A stretch of 10,568 nt of DNA from DASZJY01 sp036260255. GTDB lineage: Bacteria; Actinomycetota; Acidimicrobiia; Acidimicrobiales; AC-14. Below are positions 1-5,065 of this stretch, piece by piece. Within the stretch, counting starts at the first letter, position 1. Each line of letters begins with the position of its first letter. The notes beneath the pieces are model-generated. The model was given only the letters and a program-made list of their open reading frames with translations, searched no databases and was not told where the DNA came from. The stretch covers positions 1 to 10,568 of the forward strand of contig DATAAF010000129.1 of NCBI GenBank assembly GCA_036260255.1. The letters run 5' to 3'. Position numbers and translations under genes: made by a program.

Positions 1-157
1 CGCGCATCCACGGCGGCACCCGCTCGTCGACCGAGGCGGTGCACAGCACCCGCGTGCGGCCCATCGCCACGAGCACCGAGCCGGCGGCGAACTCGGTGAA
101 GTCGCGGGCGAACGACACCGGGCGGAGGTCGTCGGGTTGGCGGCCGTCGGCTCTCAG
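1..157 (-). CDS. rph: RNase PH, N-terminal part (runs off left edge)
   Basis: 3'-to-5' phosphorolytic exoribonuclease that trims tRNA 3' ends. Only the first 52 or so codons are in the window. The translation begins (L/M)RADGRQPDDLRPVSF and continues with TEFAAGSVLVAMGRTRVLC and ASVDERVPPWMR, which is the family's characteristic N-terminus. The family normally starts M-R-x-D-G-R, and that position is a CTG here. No ATG, GTG or TTG lies in frame close upstream, and the next GTG is inside the conserved PVSF stretch. I therefore place the start at CTG, 157-155, with a purine-rich GAGAGGTACGAGG just upstream as ribosome-binding site. CTG shares bases with the TGA stop of the preceding metallo-beta-lactamase gene (CTGA), so translation is probably coupled. 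In M. tuberculosis the same pair is Rv1339-rphA. Family identification is secure; the CTG start is an inference. Confidence 0.9.
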   Translation of the reverse strand, partial: MRADGRQPDDLRPVSFARDFTEFAAGSVLVAMGRTRVLCTASVDERVPPWMR

Positions 158-876
158 ACCTCGTACCTCTCGTTCTCGACCGCCACCTCGACCGGCCAGC
201 CGAAAGCAGCTTCGGCCTCCCGCCGGCTCTGATCGCCGTCGACCGTCGGCCACAGGTGGGTGAGGACGAGGCGCCCGGCCCGGGCGGCGCGGGCCGCCTC
301 CCCCGCCTGGCGGGCCGAGAGGTGCTGGATCCTCCCCTCCTCCTCCACCGGGACGGTGGCCTCGCACAGCACCAGGTCGAGGCCCGGTCCCAGCTGGGCC
401 GGTGACCAGCACGGGCCGGTGTCGGCCGTGTAACCCAGCGACCGCCCGCCGCCGTCGAGCCGCACGGCCAGCGTCTCCGGGCCGTGATCGGTGCGGGAGA
501 AGGACAGCTCCAGCGACCCGACGGTGACCCGCGAACCGTCCGCCACCTCGTGCCAGGCGAACGAGGGCTCGGGGTCCTGGTAGGTCCGCTCCCGGAGGCC
601 GGCGGGGGCGTACACCGGCACCCCCTCGCGCGGGAAGGCGTGCTGCAGCACGACCTGGAACCCCTCGAGGTCGGACCAGTGGTCGGGGTGCTCGTGGCTG
701 AGGACCACGGCGTCGACGGCGTCGAACCCCACGTGGCGCTGCAGGTTGGCCAGCGTCCCCGAGCCGGCGTCCATCCAGACGAGGGTCGTGCCGTCCCCCA
801 CCAGGTAGCCGCTGCAAGCGGACCCGGGCCCCGGGTAGCTGCCCGAGCAGCCGAGCACGGTGAGGCTCAGGCCCAC
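154..876 (-). CDS. metallo-beta-lactamase-fold hydrolase (Rv1339-type, putative cyclic-nucleotide phosphodiesterase)
   Basis: A 240-aa MBL-fold protein. The start SLTVLGCSGSYPGPGSACSG is typical of the actinobacterial Rv1339-like group. Metal ligands seen are H61-x-H63-x-D65-H66 (SHEHPDH), H131 in RTDHGPETLAVRL, D152 in TADTG, and H207 in LTHLWP. H185 in QHLSARQAG is another conserved candidate. There is no signal peptide, so it should be cytoplasmic. The start is GTG at 876-874, which overlaps the 3' end of murI by 10 bases; a GTG in LTVLG would remove part of the first strand and is unlikely. The frame is open far upstream through murI and beyond, but that extension is a shadow. The M. tuberculosis homologue has been reported to hydrolyse cAMP, while older annotation calls the group RNase Z-like. 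Substrate here is an inference from homology. It probably shares a transcript with murI and rph. Confidence 0.9.
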   Translation of the reverse strand: MGLSLTVLGCSGSYPGPGSACSGYLVGDGTTLVWMDAGSGTLANLQRHVGFDAVDAVVLSHEHPDHWSDLEGFQVVLQHAFPREGVPVYAPAGLRERTYQDPEPSFAWHEVADGSRVTVGSLELSFSRTDHGPETLAVRLDGGGRSLGYTADTGPCWSPAQLGPGLDLVLCEATVPVEEEGRIQHLSARQAGEAARAARAGRLVLTHLWPTVDGDQSRREAEAAFGWPVEVAVENERYEV

Positions 877-1679
877 GCCCAGGCCTCCACCGCATCGAGC
901 TCGGGGCCCAGCAGCCGGCTCCCCAGGTCGCGGAACCACCCGACGTCCCCCGAGGAGATGAAGACGTGCCGGCCCTTGTCGCCGCCTGCCCCCGAGCGGC
1001 GGCCCAGCCCCGTCTCGTCGAGGATGGAGCGGACCTCGAAGGCGGTCTCGTCGGCCGAGGACACCAGCACCACGTCCCGCCCCATGACGTCGCCGATCGT
1101 GCGGGCGAGGAAGGGGTAGTGGGTGCAGCCGAGGAGCAGCGTGTCGACGGCCGCCGCCTGCAACGGGGCCAGCAGGCGCTCGGCCAGCACGTGGGCGCCG
1201 TCGGTGGCCGTCTCGCCCCGCTCGACCAGCTCGACGAAACCCGGGCAGGACGCGCACGTGAGCGTCACCGGCGCCCGGGTCGCCCGCACCGCCCGCTGGT
1301 AGGCGCCCGAGGCGATCGTGCCGACCGTGCCGATGACGCCGACGCGGCCGTTCCTGGTGACGCGCACGGCGGCCCGCGCACCGGGGTCGATCACGCCGAC
1401 CACGGGGACGTCGGTGTCGAAGCGGAGGGCCTCGAGGGCGGCGGCGGCCGCGGTGTTGCAGGCGACCACGACCATCTTCACGTTGTGCACGTCGACGAGG
1501 AGGCGGGTGATGCGCCGGGCGAACTCGCGGACCTCGTCGAGGGGCCGCGGGCCGTACGGGTAGCGCCCGGTGTCGCCGAAGTAGACGAGGTCCTCGTCGG
1601 GCAGGAGGTCGATGAGCGCCCGGGCCACGGTGAGCCCGCCGAACCCGCTGTCGAACATGCCGATGGGCCGGTCGTCCAT
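867..1679 (-). CDS. murI: glutamate racemase
   Basis: Interconverts L- and D-glutamate without a cofactor and supplies D-glutamate for peptidoglycan; cytoplasmic. The 270-aa product has the family motifs: IGMFDSGFGGLTV at residues 6-18 (catalytic D10), YFGDTGRYPYG at 33-43, VVACNTAAA with catalytic C74, and LLGCTHYP with catalytic C185 and H187. Length is normal for the family. I start at ATG 1679-1677 (MDDRPIGMFDSG). A GTG at 1703 would add eight unconserved residues and lies upstream of a good -10-like hexamer, so I reject it. In M. tuberculosis a rhomboid gene (Rv1337) lies between cysM and murI; here there is only a 99-base spacer. The 3' end overlaps the MBL gene by 10 bases, pointing to co-translation. 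Confidence 0.97.
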   Translation of the reverse strand: MDDRPIGMFDSGFGGLTVARALIDLLPDEDLVYFGDTGRYPYGPRPLDEVREFARRITRLLVDVHNVKMVVVACNTAAAAALEALRFDTDVPVVGVIDPGARAAVRVTRNGRVGVIGTVGTIASGAYQRAVRATRAPVTLTCASCPGFVELVERGETATDGAHVLAERLLAPLQAAAVDTLLLGCTHYPFLARTIGDVMGRDVVLVSSADETAFEVRSILDETGLGRRSGAGGDKGRHVFISSGDVGWFRDLGSRLLGPELDAVEAWAWA

Positions 1680-1689
1680 TAGGACGAGG

Positions 1690-1697
1690 ACTGTACC
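1690..1697 (-). promoter_or_regulatory. candidate -10 element of murI
   Basis: On the minus strand the sequence GGTACAGT ends 10 bases before the murI ATG. It fits the GGTANNNT pattern found before several genes here. A start site 7-9 bases downstream would leave a leader of one to three bases. No convincing -35 is visible at the usual spacing. Inferred from sequence only. Confidence 0.4.
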
Positions 1698-1753
1698 CAG
1701 CACGCCCGGTGCGCCCTGCGACCGCCCGGCGGGGATCGCCGGCGGCCGTTGTT

Positions 1754-1770
1754 CGCAGGCTCTGCCTGTG
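1754..1770 (-). terminator. short hairpin just after cysM
   Basis: CAGGC-TCT-GCCTG forms a five-pair stem with a triloop, extendable by a G-U and a C-G pair to seven. It begins 9 bases past the cysM stop. There is no clear U tract, so it may be a weak terminator or an mRNA 3'-end stabiliser. A second GC-rich imperfect hairpin follows around 1721-1746. These two fill the cysM-murI gap and suggest murI is partly uncoupled from cysM. Confidence 0.35.
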
Positions 1771-1778
1771 GCGCGAGA

Positions 1779-2717
1779 TCAGAAGTACACGATGCGGCTG
1801 GCCCGCTCGACGACCTCGTCGAGGTCGTCGGTCCAGGCGCCGGTGCTCAGGTACTTCCAGCCGCCGTCGGCGAGCACGGTGACGATCACGCCCCCGTCGA
1901 TCTCCGCCGCCGCCCGGGCGGCGCCGGCCATGGCCGCGCCCGAGGAGATCCCGGCGAAGATCCCGGCCTCGTGGGTGAGCCGGCGGGTCCACTCGATCGA
2001 CTCGCGGGGCCGCACGATGAGCTTGCGGTCGAGCACGTCGGGCTCGAAGATGGGCGGGACGAAACCGTCCTCGAGGTTGCGCAGGCCCTGCACCAGCTCC
2101 CCGGCCGGCGGCTCCACCGCCCACACCTCGACGGCGGGGTTCCGGGCCTTGAGGTAGCGCCCGACGCCCATCAACGTCCCGGTCGTGCCCAGCCCGGAGA
2201 CGAAGTGGGTGACCTCGGGGCAGTCGCGCCAGATCTCCCGTCCGGTGCCCTGCTCGTGGGCCCGAGGGTTGGCGGGGTTGCCGTACTGGTAGAGGAAGGC
2301 GACGTCGTCCGACTCCTTGGCCAGGCGTTGCGCCATCCGCACCGCGCCGTTCGACCCCTCCTCACCAGGCGACAGCACGACCTCGGCGCCGAAGATCTCG
2401 AGCAGCTGGCGGCGCTCGATGGAGACGTTCTCGGGAAGCACGACCTGCAGGCGGTACCCCTTGACGATGCACACCAGAGCCAGCCCGATGCCGGTGTTCC
2501 CCGACGAGGGCTCGAGGATCGTCTGGCCCGGCTTCAGGCGGCCGTCCGCCTCGGCGTCCTCGACCATGGCCAGGGCGATGCGGTCCTTGACGGACCCACC
2601 GGGGTTCTGGCCCTCGAGCTTGACCAGCAGGCGGACGCCGGGCTTGGGGCTGAGCTGGCTGACCTCGACCAGCGGCGTGTTGCCGATGAGGTCGAGGACC
2701 GTCCGGAGGACGGCCAC
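1779..2717 (-). CDS. cysM: CysO-dependent cysteine synthase (PLP, O-phosphoserine sulfhydrylase type)
   Basis: Transfers sulfide from thiocarboxylated CysO to a serine-derived aminoacrylate, giving CysO-cysteine. It is a 312-aa fold-type II PLP enzyme. Visible motifs are IGNTPLV at 11-17, NPGGSVKDR with PLP lysine K44, EPSSGNTGI at 69-77 for the substrate carboxylate, the phosphate-cradling SGLGTTGT at 174-181, and GISSGA at 257-262. The loop GLRNLEDGFVP (R213) corresponds to the M. tuberculosis CysM segment carrying Arg220, which selects O-phosphoserine. That loop and the position next to cysO and mec favour CysM over O-acetylserine-dependent CysK. The C-terminal tail KYLSTGAW...SRIVYF also resembles CysM. 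Start is GTG 2717 with GGGAG five bases upstream, 8 bases after the cysO stop, so it is cotranscribed with cysO. Substrate preference is inferred. Confidence 0.96.
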   Translation of the reverse strand: MAVLRTVLDLIGNTPLVEVSQLSPKPGVRLLVKLEGQNPGGSVKDRIALAMVEDAEADGRLKPGQTILEPSSGNTGIGLALVCIVKGYRLQVVLPENVSIERRQLLEIFGAEVVLSPGEEGSNGAVRMAQRLAKESDDVAFLYQYGNPANPRAHEQGTGREIWRDCPEVTHFVSGLGTTGTLMGVGRYLKARNPAVEVWAVEPPAGELVQGLRNLEDGFVPPIFEPDVLDRKLIVRPRESIEWTRRLTHEAGIFAGISSGAAMAGAARAAAEIDGGVIVTVLADGGWKYLSTGAWTDDLDEVVERASRIVYF

Positions 2718-2725
2718 CAGACTCC

Positions 2726-3001
2726 CTAGCCTCCGGCGACGGCCGGCAGGATGGAGATGACGTCGTCCTCCTCCACGGGGGCTTCGAGCCCTCCGCGGAA
2801 GCGGACGTCCTCGTCGTTGCGGTACACGTTGACGAAGCGGTGCAGGGTCCCCTCCTCGGTGACCACCTTGCCGGCCAGCAGCGGGAACTGGCGGACCACG
2901 TCCTCGAACACCTCGCCGACGGTGGCCCCGTTGGCCTTGATCGTCGCCTGGCCGCCGGCGTCCTTGCGCAGCACGGTGGGGACACGCACTTCGACGGGCA
3001 C
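2726..3001 (-). CDS. cysO: sulfur-carrier protein of the thiocarboxylate cysteine pathway
   Basis: A ubiquitin-like ThiS/MoaD-family protein of 91 aa. Its C-terminal glycine is adenylated and converted to a thiocarboxylate that serves as sulfide donor for CysM. The sequence starts MPVEVRVPTVLRKDAGGQ, has the signature LHRFVNVYRNDEDVRF near residue 60, and ends ILPAVAGG with the required Gly-Gly. Length and ending match M. tuberculosis CysO. I start at GTG 3001-2999; the open frame continues upstream but only as a shadow through mec and smpB. The stop is 8 bases before cysM and the start 10 bases after the mec stop. The activating MoeZ/MoeB-type enzyme is not in the window. No strong spaced Shine-Dalgarno precedes the GTG, whereas a -10-like hexamer does. 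Confidence 0.96.
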   Translation of the reverse strand: MPVEVRVPTVLRKDAGGQATIKANGATVGEVFEDVVRQFPLLAGKVVTEEGTLHRFVNVYRNDEDVRFRGGLEAPVEEDDVISILPAVAGG

Positions 3002-3008
3002 GACCTCG

Positions 3009-3016
3009 ATCCTACC
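3009..3016 (-). promoter_or_regulatory. candidate internal -10 element of cysO overlapping the mec stop
   Basis: Minus-strand GGTAGGAT contains the mec TAG stop and ends 7 bases before the cysO GTG. The 11 bases ACCGGTAGGAT are identical to those just before the fur start at 8341-8351. If active, it would give a leaderless cysO-cysM transcript independent of mec. Supported by sequence pattern only. Confidence 0.4.
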
Positions 3017-3419
3017 GGTCGGCCAGGTCGACGGGCTCCTCGGTGACGGTGCCGTCGACGATGCGGTAGGAGCGCACCATCGGCTCCGCCTCGCGAAGCG
3101 ACACGAGCACGTAGTGCCATTCCGGGACCGGCGCCTGCTCGACGTCGGTGGGCGACGGGTAAGGGTCGGTGTGGGTGTGGGAGTGGTACACGCCGACGAT
3201 CTCGAGCCCCCGCGCCTCGGCGTCGCGGTCGGCGTGCAGGTGGTCGAGCGAGTGCAGCTCGTAGACGCGCGCCGACTCGGCCGCGTTGCGGCAGGGGTAG
3301 ACCGCCTCGACCAGATCGGCGCCCGGCGCGGCGGCGAGGAGCCCGCAGGCCTCGAGCGGGAAACCGTCGAGGGCGTGGGCGACCATCCGCAGGTAGACGT
3401 CCTGTTCCAGTCGGAGCAC
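3012..3419 (-). CDS. mec: CysO-cysteine peptidase, JAMM/MPN+ zinc metalloprotease
   Basis: Removes cysteine from the C-terminus of the CysO-cysteine adduct, finishing the pathway. The 135-aa protein is a stand-alone JAMM domain. Glutamate E23 lies in PLEACGLL, and the zinc motif H79-S-H81-x7-S89-x2-D92 (YHSHTHTDPYPSPTD) is complete. The C-terminal RSYRIVDGTVTEEPV matches M. tuberculosis Mec (Rv1334) closely. It is the first gene of the minus-strand block. Start is GTG 3419-3417, with only 26 bases to the divergent smpB ATG. No Shine-Dalgarno precedes it, and a TACCCT hexamer lies 9 bases upstream, so the mRNA may be nearly leaderless. Because of its MPN fold it could also be called a Mov34-family protein, but context fixes the role well. 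Confidence 0.95.
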   Translation of the reverse strand: MLRLEQDVYLRMVAHALDGFPLEACGLLAAAPGADLVEAVYPCRNAAESARVYELHSLDHLHADRDAEARGLEIVGVYHSHTHTDPYPSPTDVEQAPVPEWHYVLVSLREAEPMVRSYRIVDGTVTEEPVDLADR

Positions 3420-3428
3420 CGGGGGGCG

Positions 3429-3438
3429 AGGGTACCCT
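3429..3438. promoter_or_regulatory. palindromic bidirectional -10 candidate for mec and smpB
   Basis: AGGGTACCCT is a perfect 10-base palindrome inside the 26-base mec-smpB spacer. It places TACCCT on both strands: plus at 3433-3438, 7 bases before the smpB ATG, and minus at 3434-3429, 9 bases before the mec GTG. The two hexamers share the central TA. Promoters with symmetric -10 elements firing both ways are known in bacteria. No -35 is obvious on either side; both would lie inside the opposite gene. Confidence 0.5.
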
Positions 3439-3445
3439 TCCCCCC

Positions 3446-3922
3446 ATGGCCGCCCGCCCGTCCGGCGTCAAGATCGTGGCGAACAACCGCAAGGCGCGTC
3501 ACGACTACGAGGTGATCGACACCATCGAGGCGGGCATCGCCCTCGTCGGCACCGAGGTCAAGTCGCTGCGAGCCGGCCAGGTCGTCCTGAAGGACGCCTA
3601 CGCCAAGGTGGAGGACGGCGAGCTGTGGCTGCTGAACGCCCACGTCGCCCCCTACGGGCAGGCCGACGGGTTCGGTGGCCACGACCCCGAGCGGCCCCGC
3701 AAGCTGCTCGTGCACCGCGGCGAGATCGACGAGCTCGCCGGGCGCACGCAGCAGCAGTCGCTGACGCTGGTGCCCCTCTCGGTCTATTTTCGTGACGGGC
3801 GGGCGAAGGTGGAGCTGGCGCTGGCTCGAGGGCGTCGCCGCTACGACAAGCGCCACGCCATCGCCGAGCGCGACGCCCAACGAGAGGCGGAGAGGGCCAT
3901 GGCCCACCGCCACCGTCGATAG
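3446..3922 (+). CDS. smpB: SsrA-binding protein
   Basis: Binds the tRNA-like domain of tmRNA and delivers it to stalled ribosomes for trans-translation. The 158-aa product has the SmpB pattern: IVANNRKARHDYEVIDTIEAG at residues 10-30, GTEVKSLR at 35-42, KDAYAKVEDGELWLLNAHV, then LLVHRGEIDEL and the basic C-terminal tail GRRRYDKRHAIAERDAQRE, which forms a helix in the mRNA channel. Length is normal. ATG 3446 starts directly in front of the conserved region and has no Shine-Dalgarno, consistent with a leaderless mRNA. The partner RNA gene ssrA begins 130 bases downstream on the same strand, a common arrangement. Confidence 0.98.
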   Translation: MAARPSGVKIVANNRKARHDYEVIDTIEAGIALVGTEVKSLRAGQVVLKDAYAKVEDGELWLLNAHVAPYGQADGFGGHDPERPRKLLVHRGEIDELAGRTQQQSLTLVPLSVYFRDGRAKVELALARGRRRYDKRHAIAERDAQREAERAMAHRHRR

Positions 3923-3940
3923 GAAGCACGGCGGCGTTCC

Positions 3941-3980
3941 CGGGAGTCGGGGCCCCCGCTGGCGGTGGTCCCGGCTCCCG
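3941..3980 (+). terminator. strong hairpin between smpB and ssrA
   Basis: CGGGAGTCGGG (3941-3951) pairs with CCCGGCTCCCG (3970-3980) over 11 positions with one G-U pair and an 18-base loop. It starts 18 bases after the smpB stop. No U tract follows, so it is a non-classical terminator or mRNA 3'-end structure for smpB. Confidence 0.45.
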
Positions 3981-4025
3981 GCCGACGCCCTCCCCGGGCG
4001 CCGGGCCGGACGAGGGAACAGCGGC

Positions 4026-4033
4026 GGTAGACT
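4026..4033 (+). promoter_or_regulatory. candidate -10 element of ssrA
   Basis: GGTAGACT ends 19 bases before the mature tmRNA 5' end. A start site about 7 bases downstream would give a precursor with a 5' leader of about 13 bases, to be removed by RNase P. The -35 region is not recognisable. Confidence 0.45.
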
Positions 4034-4052
4034 GGGCGTTCATCTCAACGAC

Positions 4053-4411
4053 GGGGGTGCATGGATTCGACTTCGGTCGTCGAGACGGGAGAAGCGAGCC
4101 GTGGTCTCCGGAACCACGTTAAAGAGCCGGAACACAAACACAAACGCCGACGAAAACGCGTTGGCTCTCGCTGCCTAACTAGGCAGCGTGCGTCCACCCG
4201 ACCTCAGCCCTGCGGGTCGGGACCGGGCGTCATCGAGCGGGGCTCACCCGACGGCCTGCGTCAGCCGGGCCGACGGGGACACCGCAGCTGACTGGGGCGG
4301 TCGCCTGCTGCCGGCGACGAGCGACCGCCCGAGATGCGATCGCCGGCTGCGCTCGGAGAAGGCCCGTCGAGAGCCCGAAGGACGAGGGTTCGATTCCCTC
4401 CACCTCCACCA
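4053..4411 (+). ncRNA. ssrA: transfer-messenger RNA (tmRNA)
   Basis: Rescues stalled ribosomes together with SmpB and tags the incomplete protein for proteolysis. The 5' end GGGGGTGCATGGATTCGACT is the typical tmRNA start. The 3' end has the T arm GAGGGTTCGATTCCCTC (4384-4400), the acceptor strand CACCTCC, discriminator A and encoded CCA. GGGGGTG pairs with CACCTCC over seven positions with one G-U. The reading frame GCC GAC GAA AAC GCG TTG GCT CTC GCT GCC TAA at 4146-4178 lies in the expected place. Helix 5 follows as GCTGCC-TAACTA-GGCAGC and contains the stop. Length of 359 nt is normal for a one-piece tmRNA; no permuted form is suggested. smpB is directly upstream. Confidence 0.97.
4146..4178 (+). 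other. tmRNA tag reading frame (ADENALALAA)
   Basis: Resume codon GCC followed by nine codons and TAA, giving A-D-E-N-A-L-A-L-A-A. By alignment from memory with the M. tuberculosis tag ADSHQRDYALAA, GCC is the resume codon, and the hydrophobic LAA degron end is kept. The residue before it in the final five is leucine (LALAA) instead of the more usual tyrosine or phenylalanine. A tandem ACAAAC repeat lies just upstream. If the frame resumed earlier, the tag would gain N-T-N-T-N at its front. Confidence 0.8.
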
Positions 4412-4415
4412 AGGT

Positions 4416-4433
4416 GCGCCCCGGCGAGGGCGT
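4416..4433 (+). terminator. candidate ssrA terminator
   Basis: GCGCCC-CGGCGA-GGGCGT forms a six-pair stem (last pair G-U) starting 4 bases after the tmRNA CCA. The following stretch TCACTCTTCTTCGT is relatively T-rich. It also abuts the 3' end of the convergent HTH gene (stop at 4436), so it could serve both directions. Confidence 0.45.
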
Positions 4434-4435
4434 GG

Positions 4436-4639
4436 TCACTCTTCTTCGTCGCGTTCGTCTTCACCCGGTCGCACGACCGTCTTGAGCAGCTCGCTCCGCC
4501 GGAAGACCCGCACCCCCTCAGGCGTCACCTCGCTCGCGATCCTGCCCTCGGCGGCCCACCGGGCCAGGGTGGCGGGCGAGATGCGGAGCATCTCGGCCGC
4601 TTCGGAGAGCGTCAGCTGCTCGGGAGCGTCATCGGGCAT
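4436..4639 (-). CDS. small excisionase/BldC-like helix-turn-helix protein
   Basis: A 67-aa protein that is almost only a MerR-type winged HTH. LTLSEAAEMLRISPATLARW at residues 9-28 is the helix-turn-helix, AAEGRIASEVTPEGVRVFRRSELL at 29-52 is the wing and following helix, and the tail RPGEDERDEEE is acidic. The family includes phage excisionases (Xis) and the Streptomyces developmental regulator BldC. Start is ATG 4639 with GAGG spaced six bases upstream; a GTG at 4657 would add six residues without its own ribosome-binding site. It is convergent with ssrA and only 24 bases separate the two. The 3' ends of ssrA genes are frequent integration sites, so an Xis origin is possible, but no integrase is visible. 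Family level is well supported; the DNA target and role are unknown. Confidence 0.8.
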   Translation of the reverse strand: MPDDAPEQLTLSEAAEMLRISPATLARWAAEGRIASEVTPEGVRVFRRSELLKTVVRPGEDERDEEE

Positions 4640-5065
4640 TGCTGACCTCGACGACACCGAGAAGTCCGACAGCGGCGAGGACTCTGCGGCTCCCGGAGCG
4701 ATCCGAGCGGCGCTGCACGCCAGTCACCACGGACGTGCCCAGAACGTGCCTATGAGGAGAACCTGCCCACTACCAGGCGGTCGTTGCCCCCCTCGTCCAC
4801 TGGTCCGTCCACCGCGTCCCCCAGCCATTCGGTCCGCCATTCGCGCCCGTACTCCGCGCGCCCGAGCCGTTTGGCTCGTACAACTCGCCCATCGCGACTC
4901 CCCGCTCGTGTACCGCTTGCGATCCCTCGGTAAACCCCCCGGAGCGCGCATCGTCGAGGGCCTGGGGTCCTCGGTGCTGCCCTCTGGCGTTTCCTCAGCA
5001 TGCTGGAGGTCGAGGGAGCACGACAAGACGCGGTTGGCCGAGGTCCCACCCGAACGAGGCGCCGC
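4640..5065. other. gene-poor stretch of about 430 bases
   Basis: No recognisable protein or RNA gene lies between the HTH gene and the nucleotidyltransferase. Long open frames on both strands look like GC-driven shadows, and their translations are Arg/Pro/Ser-rich without motifs. The stretch holds a six-pair hairpin CGAGCC-GTTT-GGCTCG at 4863-4878, a palindrome CAGCATGCTG at 4996-5005, and one small open frame on the minus strand that is listed separately. I looked for a second copy of the ssrA 3' end (an att repeat) and found none. It may be decayed coding DNA or a remnant of an insertion next to ssrA. Confidence 0.5.
4750..4892 (-). pseudogene. possible small ORF, perhaps frameshifted
   Basis: On the minus strand an ATG at 4892 has a good ribosome-binding site (GGGGAG, five bases away) and opens with MGELYEPNGSGA. 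In its own frame it ends at 4770 after 40 residues rich in Gly, Trp and Thr. A 2-base change at a GCGCGCG run (around 4855-4860) would instead join it to EYGREWRTEWLGDAVDGP and then an acidic tail ending GRFSS, with its stop at 4750. That join would give a 46-residue acidic protein. Third-position GC is high before the run only in the first frame, and about equal in both after it. I recognise no family. It may be a real small gene, a decayed one, or chance. Confidence 0.2.

Noticed and set aside
154..2124. A 656-codon open frame on the minus strand ending as the metallo-beta-lactamase protein
   Set aside because: Upstream of 876 the translation is Arg/Gly/Pro-rich and runs antiphase through murI and cysM, both of which are unmistakable. 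Only the last 240 residues are a real protein.
1779..2717. Calling the PLP enzyme CysK (O-acetylserine-dependent)
   Set aside because: The GLRNLEDGFVP loop, the C-terminal tail and the direct linkage to cysO and mec favour CysM.
1749..2729. Long plus-strand open frame opposite cysM
   Set aside because: It is the high-GC shadow of cysM, rich in Val, Asp, Gly and His with no motifs.
4412..5065. A duplicated ssrA 3' end marking an integrated element
   Set aside because: I searched by eye for GGTTCGATTCCC and nearby sequence and found no second copy in the window, so no attL/attR pair can be claimed.
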